The notes beneath the pieces were generated by a model that was given only the letters and a program-made list of their open reading frames with translations, ran no database searches and was not told where the DNA came from. From Ochromonas danica (Eukaryota > Sar > Chrysophyceae > Chromulinales > Chromulinaceae), in contig VKHL01000056.1 of NCBI GenBank assembly GCA_015146655.1, forward strand, positions 62,001 to 126,000: 64,000 bases of DNA, read 5' to 3'. A program made the position numbers and the translations under genes. Of the stretch, positions 12,000-21,795 are shown piece by piece (within the stretch, counting starts at the first letter, position 1; every line of letters starts with the position of its first letter).

Positions 12000-13643
12000 T
12001 TACTTAGCAGGTTCGTTCTCTGTAGCCTGGATGTCAGCGAGGTATTGCGTCCAGTCGAATGGCGTCCACTCCTCCTTGGCTCGACGCAGCCTGCGGTCCT
12101 CCTCGTTGCGACTCACCGCCTTGCCACGCCGCATCTTGTGATTGTCTTCCTCCAACAATCCAGCCAAAACATCATAGCAAAACTGTGCTTGAATCTGCTC
12201 GTCCTGCTCAACAGCGTGTGCCAGACCCTCCCAGCTGCCGTCGTCATCATGCTCGCACAGATGCCACTCAGCATAGAGGTAAGGAAAATGAGAAGGAAGT
12301 GCTCGGGCAAGTGGCTTCTGCGCATTTGTGGGCAAGATCTTGCGGTGCTGAGACCATTCCTCGTCACAAGACAGAAATGCTTCGCGGAAGAACATCGACA
12401 ATTCCGCCTCGAGGCCTCTAGCCAGAGGCACGACCTCCAGTAGCGCGTGAGGGCGACGGTTAAAGTGAACTGCTGTTTCCAACACCACCATATTGAGACC
12501 AAGAGTCTCGTAGAAGCGCTGGATGCAGGTCTTGTAGCGATCCACTTCTACGGCAGTCTCCTCGTCGCACTGAAGCAGCGAGTTTCGATGATCTAGAGGG
12601 ATTATCTCCATATGCCAGTCATGCAAATTGTAGGGAGCTGCCTTGAGGCGTAGCAGCACGTGGTTGCCCTTTGAAAGCAGAAGGCTGGAGTCGAATCGCT
12701 TGGAGTTGAGGCACAGCGAGCAGTTCTCCGTCGCCTTGACATGCTGCTGGCGGTCTTTCAGCACCGCTTGAGCACGTCTCTTCATCGAGTCGACGGGATC
12801 GACATCTTTGCGTTCATACATCTTCATGTTGATTGGTGCCTCTTCATCGAGGCCGGCCTTGTCGGAGGAGAGATCGTTTCCTTTGAAATGTCCCCCCAGC
12901 CTCATGACATTGGAGGCATAGACGGCGTCAAGATCTTCGTCCTTGCTGTACTTCTCGGAGGCCATGAGCTCTCTCAAAGAGAGGCTGGAGCTGTCCTTCG
13001 CCGTGTTCTTGTTGTTATTGTTGGTGGAGGATGTCTTCTTGTCGGAGGATGCTCGCAGGTTGTTCTGTGCCCTCAGGATGGCGATCTCTTTGCGCACCTC
13101 CAAACTCTCCTCGAGGTTTTCAGACGTAGCTGACGGCTGCAGAGCAGGGGCTGCTGGCTGTCCACCGCCTTGCAGACGAGCACGAAGTAAGGCGGCGGCG
13201 GAGAAGTTGTTCTTGGAGGACGAAGAGGCGGGGGCAGCTGGCAGAGGGGCGTCATAGTCTCCATGGGGCACCTGGTCCTTCTTCAGAGAGGAGATCAGAG
13301 CTTGGAACTTGTCTCCCTTCTGCCCGGCTCTGGCCTCTTCTTCCTCTCGCAGCGCCTTTCTCTCCAACTGCTCCTCCTCTCTGAGCTCTGCAGCGACTTG
13401 GGCAATGTCTGCATCACTTCCTTCTAGCTCCTCCAAATAGACAGCAGCAGCAGGGACAACGGCTTGACGCTTCTCCTTTTCTTCGCGACGCCACAGTTTC
13501 GCTCTCCTGCGCTCCTCTTCATCGGAAGACTCGGACGAGCTTGTGGAATAGCGCCTTCGCTTGTGCTTGTGCTTATGTTTGTGCTTTTTCTCTTTGCTAC
13601 TCTTCTTCTGTCTCTTTCGAGGAGACTCTTCTGTCTCGCTCAT
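12000..13643 (-). CDS. CWF19L2: CWF19L2-like spliceosome-associated protein (CwfJ family)
   Basis: Single exon, 547 residues from the ATG at 13643. An upstream in-frame TTG extension was not used. The N-terminus is basic with His/Lys repeats (KKHKHKHKHKRRR), as in CWF19L2. The middle is charged and helical. The C-terminal half carries the HIT-like CwfJ domain 1 (NCSLCLNSKRFDSSLLLSKG, then DWHMEIIPLDH) followed by CwfJ domain 2 with the conserved WSQHRKILPTN and GWEG-like segments. Fungal Cwf19/Drn1 joins late spliceosomes and assists lariat debranching, which fits an intron-rich genome. Human CWF19L2 is about 890 residues; the shorter length is loss of the N-terminal disordered part. It is head-to-head with the NicO-like gene at 165 bp. 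Confidence 0.88.
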   Translation of the reverse strand: MSETEESPRKRQKKSSKEKKHKHKHKHKRRRYSTSSSESSDEEERRRAKLWRREEKEKRQAVVPAAAVYLEELEGSDADIAQVAAELREEEQLERKALREEEEARAGQKGDKFQALISSLKKDQVPHGDYDAPLPAAPASSSSKNNFSAAALLRARLQGGGQPAAPALQPSATSENLEESLEVRKEIAILRAQNNLRASSDKKTSSTNNNNKNTAKDSSSLSLRELMASEKYSKDEDLDAVYASNVMRLGGHFKGNDLSSDKAGLDEEAPINMKMYERKDVDPVDSMKRRAQAVLKDRQQHVKATENCSLCLNSKRFDSSLLLSKGNHVLLRLKAAPYNLHDWHMEIIPLDHRNSLLQCDEETAVEVDRYKTCIQRFYETLGLNMVVLETAVHFNRRPHALLEVVPLARGLEAELSMFFREAFLSCDEEWSQHRKILPTNAQKPLARALPSHFPYLYAEWHLCEHDDDGSWEGLAHAVEQDEQIQAQFCYDVLAGLLEEDNHKMRRGKAVSRNEEDRRLRRAKEEWTPFDWTQYLADIQATENEPAK

Positions 13644-13693
13644 CTTCAATTGAAAATAAACGATAGACTGCCCCACCAATTACCAAATCAGTT

Positions 13694-13705
13694 ATTCCAT
13701 GGAAT
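13694..13705. promoter_or_regulatory. ATTCCATGGAAT palindrome in divergent promoter
   Basis: A 12-bp perfect palindrome in the 165-bp gap between the CWF19L2-like and NicO-like start codons, followed by two more GGAAT half-sites. The identical 12-mer occurs at 36517-36528 upstream of the UVR-motif gene. This suggests a dimeric factor site; not proven. Confidence 0.35.
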
Positions 13706-13808
13706 TGTATGGAATCATCCTGGAATAGTGGACAACTTCTGTCTCTTCTCATTCAGAGACAGTCCAGAGGATTAGAACAGAAGAGAGCGAGAGAGAGTCA
13801 ACGTTGAC

Positions 13809-14909
13809 ATGCTTTTGACCCGGAGGATATCTCCTCTGCAGTCAAGATGGGTCACAACCCTTTCCTCTCTTTGTTTCATTTGGATTGTGGCAATGGGGAT
13901 GAGGAGATTGTTCCAACTGCTGCCCTTCTGCCAGGCTTCGTTGTCTGCGGGATTGCTCGCCGGCAGTTTGCACGCGCTCACTGGATCCGATCACATCGCA
14001 GCCATATTACCTCTCTCAGTTAATAAGCGTTGGTATGACAGCGGCGTCTATGGCCTGGTGTGGGGCCTGGGCCATGGCTTCACCTCCTTCGCCTTGGGCT
14101 ACATGGCCTATGCGATGAAGGGCTTCTTCCTGCAGACGTCAGAATTCCTCGTCAACTATCAGTACATGGGAGATTTGATAGTAGCTGTCACGTTGTTTGT
14201 CATCGGAGTGATGGGTATCTACGAGAGCGCGGAGGAGGAGGAGGGAGGCGAGGCGGAGGAAATGCTGGGAGAGTCATCATCTCCAGCCTGCGAGGCTTCC
14301 TCTAAAAGCAGTACAAAGAAGATGACTGAGTCGTCACGAAAGATCATAAAGATGGTTTTCGCCTTCTCCACAGTGCTCATGAACGGCGCGTCTCTGGGGC
14401 TGAGCTGGGACGGATTGCCGTCTCTCGCCCCTGCGATTGTCTTGGACAACTTCATGGTGTTGGTTTTTCTGCTTGCTTATCTTGTTAGCACAATGGTGAC
14501 CATGGGCTGTGCTGCGGGTCTCATCGGAGAAACGAGTTATTGGGTGTCCCAGTCGTCTGAGAACGCCAACCTTGCTCGTCGCCTCGCTCATCTCTCTTCC
14601 CTCTCTGCCTGTGCCATTGGCGTCTGCTGGATGATTAGCGCAGTAGTTAGATTCATGCTATCAACACATGATATTGGCAATGATGGAACTGCAATGGCTA
14701 GCGACAACAGTTTGTTGCGCTTCTTCGAGAACGGCGGCAGTGCGTGGCTGAGTTTGGCGTCTTTCTTGGTCATCCTCGTCGTGATGGTGGTCGCCGTGGT
14801 CAATGGAAGCCCTTCCAACTCTTCTTCCACTTCTTTCACATTGTGCCCAAAGCTCTACAAGAAGAAGGTTGACATCGAGGAGGCGCATCATGCTGTCATT
14901 CAAGCCTGA
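13809..14909 (+). CDS. NicO/UreH-like nickel/cobalt-type transporter
   Basis: Single exon, 366 residues with about seven hydrophobic segments. The key signature is GSLHALTGSDHIAAI, a His-x4-Asp-His motif as in NiCoT/RcnA/HupE/UreH metal permeases, followed by GLVWGLGHGFTSF with a second conserved His. An acidic/Ser-rich cytosolic loop (about 140-175) splits the membrane part. The C-terminal half repeats the fold with LGLSWDGLPSLAPAIVLDNF. It probably moves Ni or Co, possibly across a plastid or other organelle envelope as proposed for plant relatives. The first 30 residues are basic and might be a leader; a second ATG lies at 13893. Substrate is inferred from the motif only. Confidence 0.7.
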   Translation: MLLTRRISPLQSRWVTTLSSLCFIWIVAMGMRRLFQLLPFCQASLSAGLLAGSLHALTGSDHIAAILPLSVNKRWYDSGVYGLVWGLGHGFTSFALGYMAYAMKGFFLQTSEFLVNYQYMGDLIVAVTLFVIGVMGIYESAEEEEGGEAEEMLGESSSPACEASSKSSTKKMTESSRKIIKMVFAFSTVLMNGASLGLSWDGLPSLAPAIVLDNFMVLVFLLAYLVSTMVTMGCAAGLIGETSYWVSQSSENANLARRLAHLSSLSACAIGVCWMISAVVRFMLSTHDIGNDGTAMASDNSLLRFFENGGSAWLSLASFLVILVVMVVAVVNGSPSNSSSTSFTLCPKLYKKKVDIEEAHHAVIQA

Positions 14910-15110
14910 CTTCCACTTTCCATATTTCTCAAGTTGTATTGACGATATCAAAATATTGCGATCGTAATATGATGATCGTGATAATAGTGATTGATCGAGT
15001 GACTATTCTTTTCCCCATTTCATGGGTTGGCTATTGTAAATAAGAAAAGACTTTGTTTTCATCTGCTCAGCGATCATCGTTCACCTTCTAAGAGAATTAG
15101 TTCTGATTAT

Positions 15111-17824
15111 TTACTTCCTTCTCTTGTACCTGCCCTTGCTCTTGAAAGTCGCGTTGCCCTTCTTGCCACCCTTTCTCAGATATTTGGAAGCATCGAACTC
15201 CTTGAAAGTTGGCTCAGGAGCAGCTTTCTTGCGGAGGCGATCCGCCTTGGCTCCTCCCCAGTCGTCATCCAAATCCAACCCGCCCACAGCGAACTTTTGG
15301 CGCACGACTTTCAATCGCTTCTTAGAAGCTTTCTTTGCGACTGCCTCTCCATCGTCACCATCCATGTCGCCTTCATCACGCACGTCCTCGGTCACCCAGA
15401 CCTTCTTCATCGTCATCTCACTCAAAGATCGGTCCTTCTTGACCTCCTCCTTCTCTCGAGCAGCTGACTTGGCTCTCTTGGGGGCTGACAAAGACACCTG
15501 TGTCCCTTTTTCTTCTTCGTCAGCCTCAATTTCTTTCAAAGCTTCCATGCGCCTTCTCTTCTTTCTGCTGAGGCGATGCTTGCCTGCAGCCTTGCTGTCC
15601 TCCTCTTCAGCTCGGTAGTCATCTTGAGCCGCCAGCAGTCTCGCCTTCTCTTCAGCTGACAATTGCTTTCTTCCGTGAGCCGCGATTTGCTTTTCTTCTT
15701 CAACATGTTCTCGCAATTTCTCTCGAATGCCCTCTTTTTGTTTCTCTGTCTGGAACCACGTCCTGGCGGGGCGATTCTTTATCTCATCAGCATGCTCCAA
15801 AAGGTTCTCAGCGCGTTCAGCTTCCCTTTCCATCGATTCCAGCTTTAAGCGAGTCCATTCATCGCGCAAGAAGGATTCAACTTGGCCTTCAATGGAAGAT
15901 CGCTTAGCAGCATAATGCGCCATGACAGAGGCAGGAATAGTACGACTGAGCACTTGATGCGATTGTTCTGCAGATAAGCCACGAGTGGCATCAGACTTGA
16001 GCACTTCTTTCATGATCTTTCTGCGATCATCAGTGACCAAAGTAATAGATCTTCCTCCACATCCAGCACGAGCCGTACGGCCGACACGATGGATGTAAGT
16101 TGAGACATTTCGAGGCATTTCAGCGTTTATTACCACAAGTACACCTTGAATATCCAAACCTCTTGCTGCCACATCTGTAGCAACAAGGACGTCCACTTCA
16201 CCGTCACGAAACTTTTGTAATGCAAGAAAACGCTGCGCTTGAGGCAGATCTCCGTGAAGTTCCACAGCCTTGACGTTCATTAGGTTCAACACGGCTGAGA
16301 AACGATGAGCAAGACGCTTCAGCTCAAAGAAGACTATTGTCTTCTTTCCAAAGTCACGGCAAAGCAAAGACAGCAAGATACATTCAACTTCATCCGGATT
16401 GCGCACTTTGACAAACTCCTGCACCAAGCGGGGAGCGATAGTGGTGGCCTTGCCATCGACTTTGACGCGGACAGGACGCTTCAAAGACAGCTTGATCAAA
16501 TCTTCCACCTTAGGAGTCATTGTTGCAGAGAAAAGCATAGTTTGTCTCGCTTGCGGGCAATATCTCACCAGCTCCTCCACCTCAAGTTGAAAGCCAAGAT
16601 CGAGCAAGCGATCGACCTCATCGAGCACGAGCACATCCAAATCATCAAGAGTGATATTGAGCGAGTTTCGCAAATGATCCACCATGCGACCTGGAGTACA
16701 GATCACAACATCGGGGCGAGCGCGAAGAGAAGCCTCCTGGGACCGCACGTCTTTCTTGCCACCACAAATCAGTAAGCAAGAGATGTCCGTGAATTGCGAT
16801 AGCTTCACCATTACTTCGTGGATCTGCATCGCTAACTCACGTGTAGGGGTAATAATCAAGACACGAGTGGCTGGAACGTCTCTGGGGCGATACAAAAGAC
16901 GTTCAAGAAAAGGCAATACGAAGGCTGCGGTCTTGCCACTGCCCGTCACCGCACTTGCACAAATATCTCTCCCCGCTAAGGCATAAGGGATGACCTGAGC
17001 TTGAATAGGTGTGGGCTGAGTATATCCCATAGCCTCAATAGCACGAAGAAAGGGTCGGCTGAGATTCAATTGGGAGAAGTCGATGTCTTTATGTTCGCCA
17101 TTCTTCTTGGTGTCAACCACCACGTCAAAGTATGCCTGCTCATCCTCCTCGTTCATGTAGTTCTCCTCTTCTCCATCAGAATCACTATCCGATTCTGCTG
17201 CAGAGTCTTCACTCTCCGCCGTGGCGCTGTCCTTTTGCTTGGCAGCATTTCTCGCCAGCCGTTGTTCGATATGAGCCTGTTAAAGACATGAGGTGAGAAC
17301 AGAGACGTGTTCAACGGTAAAGCAGGGCAAACCTCACCATTGTCTTGAGTTTGTCGTCTTCGCCGAAACACACCGTCACAGTGTGCAACATGTGAGAAGG
17401 GGAGAGCTAACAATAGGGAGAAAGAGGAGGATCTCACCTTTGAGCTGGGGGATCCCATCTTCTAGCTCTTCTTCGGTCTTCCTCTGTTTGACTTTCTTGG
17501 CGACTGGTCGAGTCGCGGGCAACTGCTCGGCACAGAAGAAAAAGGCAAAGTGACGACACAGTTTTTCAGTGGTGATGGCGGCGTCTCACCTCTCCAGTGT
17601 CGAAGTCAATCGAAAACATGGCTGCTTTGCCCTTCTTGGCTTTCCCCTTGGCAGCGTGGACCGTGACCTTCTCCTCTTCCTCGCCCTCGCTGTCAACCTC
17701 GAGAGGCACCTCGTCATCTAGAAAGTTAAGGATCACACTGTCATTACCCACTCTCTCATGCGCACAGACTAGCCATGAGATCAGACAGGCCAAGCTTACC
17801 GCTATCAATAGTGTATTGCATCAT
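15111..17824 (-). CDS. DDX27: DDX27/Drs1-type DEAD-box RNA helicase with DEVD motif II
   Basis: Five exons by my reading: 17824-17800, 17717-17590, 17522-17438, a 20-nt microexon 17357-17338, and 17276-15111; introns 61-82 nt; 807 residues. The protein opens MMQYTIDSDDEVPLEV as Drs1 proteins do and has an acidic N-terminus. The helicase core then shows the Q motif (YTQPTPIQAQVIP), motif I AVTGSGKTAA, Ia PTRELAMQ, motif III SAT, motif V ATDVAARGLDI and motif VI HRVGRTARAG. The C-terminus is a basic coiled coil ending in Lys/Arg tracts. Drs1/DDX27 unwinds RNA in nucleolar 60S ribosome maturation. Motif II reads LDEVDRLLD rather than DEAD. The four small 5' exons, especially the microexon, are less certain than the last exon. 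Confidence 0.88.
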
Positions 17825-18262
17825 TCTTCCTCGCCGACCTTGTCGCTGGAGAGGGAATGGAGGCGACCAATCAGTCAGTCGCCCAGCCTAAGGGCCAGAT
17901 CTGGAGATTTGGAGATCTCTCACTGTGCAGTGCTTCACTGTACACATTATTACATTATTACATTATATACTGTATACTAGATAAATAGACTATACCAAAG
18001 ATTTTAAGACCGAAATCTGTGACGGCGTTGTCCACCACAAAGCCCTCGGCCTGTCAACTGCTTTTAATCGCGACAGGATTGAGTTAATCTTGCGAAACAC
18101 ATAGAGCGAGACGATATATTAATAGAGATCAAAAGAGACCACCCGACTAATAGAGAAACACCTTGATTGTCTAAATCGAATGGTCTGGTAGAATGCGATG
18201 GGATGATTGCCAGAGGTTTGACTTGCCAGTGCTAGCTGCATGGGAGCTAGACATAAGATAAG
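17825..18262. other. Intergenic with one exon-like stretch
   Basis: 438 bp between two minus-strand genes. On the minus strand 18050-17996 reads an open 55-nt stretch (AEGFVVDNAVTDFGLKIFG) flanked by TTGACAG and GTATAG. Spliced to 17838 it would continue in frame into the helicase ATG. I found no start codon for it, so it may be an alternative 5' exon or chance. The remainder is AT-rich with ATTACATT repeats near 17945. Confidence 0.3.
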
Positions 18263-19225
18263 CTAGCGAGAGACTTCATAAGCGGCCTTGGAGCTCTTAT
18301 AAAGCCGCAGCTCCAGTTGGCGCGTCCTCTGTCTCTCGGCGAGTTTCTCCATGCGAGCCTCCTCGAGTATCCGCTCCATCTTCTCTTCCTCGACACGCTG
18401 CGCTCGCTGAATACGACCGTATTCACGTTTGCTCTTCGTTTGTGCTTTCACGACTTCGAACCATATGTCGCTGTGCCAGGGAGCTGGCGGCAAGTCTGTG
18501 ATAACTGCTTGCTTTTCTGTCATGCCTTCACGTATCAGCAGCTCTTGTAACTCGCGGTTATTGAACAGCTCTGCAATCTGGCAAGGGTCCCATCCATGCA
18601 CATCAAGCGCTTTTAACTCTGCTCCAGCTCGCAATAGCAGGAGCGCAATATCTGACCTGCCCACTACCGCGACACAATGCAGAGGCGTCCTCTCCATGAT
18701 GTTGCGGGCATCCACGATCGCTCCCGCCTGGATTAATATCTGAGCGATCTTAGCAAGCCCCTTCTCACACGCCATGTGCAAGGGAGTTTGCTTCTCGCAG
18801 TATGTGGCGACGTTGACCTTGGCCTTGTGTCTGACCAGCTCAGAGACGCACTCGGCAGAGCCACTGTGCACAGCTAAATGAAGCGCTGTGTGGCCTTTGG
18901 AAGTTAACGCCTCTATCTGGGTCTTGTACTTCAGCAACTCGCGCATGAGGTCGAGGTTGCCGTTGGCGCTGGCCACGTGGAGTGCCGTCCAGTTCTCCCC
19001 GTCGGAGGCGTGGATGTCCTGCATCACATTCAGGATCTGAGATGGACGGTAGCACTTGGCATGATCGCCATGGAAAGGCAAGGGATAGCCGCCCAGGCCA
19101 TAGCTCTCATCTCTTCCACAAACTCGACACTTGCGGTTATCCATCGCATTGCTCGCCGTACAGCAGTGGCAGTACCAGACATTTTCATCCTTTTCCGCAG
19201 CCTTCACAACCAATGCGCGACTCAT
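18263..19225 (-). CDS. RanBP2-type zinc finger plus ankyrin-repeat protein
   Basis: Single exon, 320 residues from the ATG at 19225; upstream in-frame codons lack an ATG. Residues about 14-38 form a RanBP2/Ran-binding zinc finger (VWYCHCCTASNAMDNRKCRV: W-x-C-x2-C-x10-C-x2-C). About five ankyrin repeats then run from about 65 to 230 (ENWTALHVASANGNLDLM, GHTALHLAVHSGSAECV, KQTPLHMACEKGLAKIA, ERTPLHCVAVVGRSDIA). A charged helical tail follows. This is a ubiquitin- or RNA-binding finger combined with a protein-interaction scaffold; the partner is unknown. It is head-to-head with the armadillo-like gene at 168 bp. Confidence 0.85.
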   Translation of the reverse strand: MSRALVVKAAEKDENVWYCHCCTASNAMDNRKCRVCGRDESYGLGGYPLPFHGDHAKCYRPSQILNVMQDIHASDGENWTALHVASANGNLDLMRELLKYKTQIEALTSKGHTALHLAVHSGSAECVSELVRHKAKVNVATYCEKQTPLHMACEKGLAKIAQILIQAGAIVDARNIMERTPLHCVAVVGRSDIALLLLRAGAELKALDVHGWDPCQIAELFNNRELQELLIREGMTEKQAVITDLPPAPWHSDIWFEVVKAQTKSKREYGRIQRAQRVEEEKMERILEEARMEKLAERQRTRQLELRLYKSSKAAYEVSR

Positions 19226-19393
19226 AATAGAACTACTTGGATTGGACAGACACAGACCGGCAGACAGACAACATCCCTCTTGTGCCAATGAATCGCAAAT
19301 CTAGTCAGCGGTTTCATCATTTTGTGTGAGCGGATATTCCCAGTGCATCGTAATAATAACTGACACTTGGAAGTCAATGGCAATTCGGTTGTC

Positions 19394-20656
19394 ATGTCAG
19401 TGAAATCTCGCAGTAGTAGTATCGATGACGATATTTTCACCTCTTCTCAGAGCGGAGATGACATAGATAATGAAGAGAAGGGAATGGAGCTGGAGGAGGA
19501 GGAAGAAGAGCGAGAAATCGACCTCATCCCTAGCGATGAGATACAGTCAGTGCCCAGTTCGGCCATATCGGAGGATCGCTCAGTCTTCACTTCAGACGTT
19601 GCTAGCACCATGGAGACCCTAAGAAATGCGTGCGAGCACCTGGACCAGACTGATCTGGCCCAGCGCGCCTTCAACAAGGTGACTCAGCTGTGCAAGAGTC
19701 GATTCAATGCCAAGAGTCGTCTCTCAGCCTCTGGTGCCGCCGACCATCTGGCAATGCTATTCAACAAGTGGAAAGGAGATGCCACTATGGTCGTTCAGGC
19801 CGCCACTGCGGTCTCACAGTTTGTCTCGGGGGAGACGGACAACAAGATGGCCATGGGGGTGCTGCACGTTTGCGAGGACGTGGTGCAGGCGCTGGAGGCG
19901 ATGCGATACAACCATCCCGTCGTGCAGGTATTGTGTCGTCTTATATCGGACCTCTGTAACTCCATCCTCAAAGGACTGCCCAAGAAGTATTTCACACGGA
20001 AACCTCTCGCGCGGAAGGGCAGCGCCACTTTCCAGCCACTGGCTCGCATCGAAGAAGAAGGAGAAGACTTTCTCTTCTCAGACAATCGCCATGTCTTTGG
20101 GCAAGCTGGTGCTTGTGAGCTATTGACGGGTATCTTGCACGACCTGAGCGCACGTGACGGCCCTTTGACAGAAGAGAACATCCAAACTAGCATCCAGGCC
20201 TGTGAGACGATTGCCACCTTGGCAGCCAACCAAGAGAATTGTGTGGCGTTTGGCGAGGCAGGAATAGCCAAGGCTGTCATAAACATTCTAGCGGATCGCT
20301 TCCCTGCCAGTCGCTCCATCGCCGCCCTGTGGGTGATGATCATTCTCTGCGCGGACACCAAGAGCGGCAACAAAGAGCGCTTCACTGGACGGCATGCCTG
20401 CAAACAGATCGTCGACTTCTTGTATGATATAGAACGCGCCGAGAAGGATTACCGCGAAGGACCTCTGTTCCCCAAGCTAGTCGATCATCTTGGCTGGGCA
20501 ATGCTCAATCTCATCATAGGTTGTCCTGTGAATGAAAAGGCCATTCAGTCCATCAGCTATGCCAGGCAGGCTATTCGAGCAGTCTTGGATTTGGACGGCA
20601 TCAAGCCAGGATACAAGCAGAAGCTCATGCAGGCCTATAAAAAGGTCTATCCCTGA
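19394..20656 (+). CDS. Armadillo-like helical-repeat protein, function unknown
   Basis: Single exon, 420 residues from the ATG at 19394. The N-terminal 75 residues are acidic and Ser-rich (probably disordered). The rest is all-helical with armadillo/HEAT character: segments such as ACETIATLAANQENCVAFGE and AGIAKAVINILADRF show the N/G-containing helix turns of ARM repeats, about six to seven in total. There is no enzyme motif and no membrane segment. Likely a cytosolic scaffold. I do not recognise a named family. Confidence 0.65.
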   Translation: MSVKSRSSSIDDDIFTSSQSGDDIDNEEKGMELEEEEEEREIDLIPSDEIQSVPSSAISEDRSVFTSDVASTMETLRNACEHLDQTDLAQRAFNKVTQLCKSRFNAKSRLSASGAADHLAMLFNKWKGDATMVVQAATAVSQFVSGETDNKMAMGVLHVCEDVVQALEAMRYNHPVVQVLCRLISDLCNSILKGLPKKYFTRKPLARKGSATFQPLARIEEEGEDFLFSDNRHVFGQAGACELLTGILHDLSARDGPLTEENIQTSIQACETIATLAANQENCVAFGEAGIAKAVINILADRFPASRSIAALWVMIILCADTKSGNKERFTGRHACKQIVDFLYDIERAEKDYREGPLFPKLVDHLGWAMLNLIIGCPVNEKAIQSISYARQAIRAVLDLDGIKPGYKQKLMQAYKKVYP

Positions 20657-20944
20657 AGAACTCTCAAATTTGATGGCTGTCCACCGCCTTTCTTGCGAAT
20701 AGGATGCAATTGCGCTTCCAGCAGCTCGTGGTCGACGTTGAAGAGGGCTGGCCCTTTGCTTTGGACTGAAGGATCCCGAGAGAGAACCTCACAAAGAGAG
20801 AACTCGACAAGACTCAGTAACTATATTAACTCTTTCCAACCATCCATTACCTCCAATCACCATCAACTAGTCTACCACTACCACCACCAACTCAGCATTG
20901 TCACGTCATACTGCAGTCTACCACCAGCCAGACACTCACAAGAC
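20657..20944. other. Convergent intergenic region
   Basis: 288 bp between convergent genes. CAACTACCACCACC-like pyrimidine/adenine-rich sequence around 20870. Nothing else recognised. Confidence 0.4.
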
Positions 20945-21511
20945 CTACTTGTGACCTTTGTGATCGTTCTCCTTCACTTCAGATTTGCTGTCAGCAGGGA
21001 AGTCTCCACTTGAGGTCTTGCTTTCTGAGAAAGTATCGGCGGTCTTGAACTCTTCCTTCCTCTTCTTCTTGGCAGCGCGGACCATGACCTTGTAGAAGCT
21101 CTCGTAGTCTGTGCAGGCCACGAGGTAGTCCACGAAGTACAGCAGCTTTTTGTCCTGAATCTGAGGATCATCCTTCACCTCCGCTAGTTCTCGATAGAAC
21201 TCTGTCGATGAGGCACCCAGAGAGTCGATGTACTTCTGCAACTCGCGCTCGTAGAGTTTCAGGTACTCCTGGTAGAGGGCATAGTAGGCCAGATTCTGCT
21301 CGCCAGAAATTTGCAGAGGGGCTTCCATGAAGAGGTCGACATTCTTAGCGTAGAAATCTCGGAATATTTCTGAGTGGAGACAGAGTGAGCAGGTCGAATT
21401 ATGAAAAACTCAAGTGGAACGGATTGATGAGAAGAGGACAGTCTAACCCAAGAAATTGTTGCTCCAGCAATGACGAGATGCTTCTTCCACTAACGGATAG
21501 CTCTTGGGCAT
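20945..21511 (-). CDS. Small BART-domain (ARL2BP-like) protein
   Basis: Two exons, 21511-21448 and 21369-20945, across a 78-nt intron in phase 1; 162 residues. The join reads HCWSNNFLEIFRDFYAKN, restoring helix 1 of a BART domain, followed by LAYYALYQEYLKLYEREL and DYLVACTDYESFYKVMV, the conserved core of ARL2BP/CFAP36 BART folds. The tail is Lys/Ser/Glu-rich. ARL2BP (about 163 residues in human) binds ARL2/ARL3-GTP at the basal body and in mitochondria; the length match is close. It sits 284 bp head-to-head with the axonemal dynein gene, which supports a ciliary role. Confidence is high for the fold and moderate for the exact orthologue. Confidence 0.72.
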
Positions 21512-21634
21512 CTTCAAATCTCTTCCAAGTGAAAAGTTGTCAATCCTATTTTAACTCTTCGACGCTTGCCCCTTGCCGCCGAAGAACACCAAACCTGAGG
21601 TTAACTTCCCCACCACAGCCCACTTTCACCCCAA

Positions 21635-21644
21635 AAACGCGCTT
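21635..21644. promoter_or_regulatory. AAACGCGCTT promoter motif in BART/dynein gap
   Basis: Lies 124 bp before the BART-protein ATG and 152 bp before the dynein ATG. Identical to the word at 42747-42756 and the reverse complement of 3739-3748. Regulatory role inferred. Confidence 0.4.
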
Positions 21645-21795
21645 TTAGAGGATGAAACGGTTCTGCACTGGCGGTCGTGGAGGAGCAAAAGAGAAGAAAT
21701 AGATACAGTAGACTAGACGCACTATTTGGATTATTTATATTGACTGAAGTGGACTTTTTCTAGGATTCTCTCTGTTTTCATTTCAGTTTTATACG

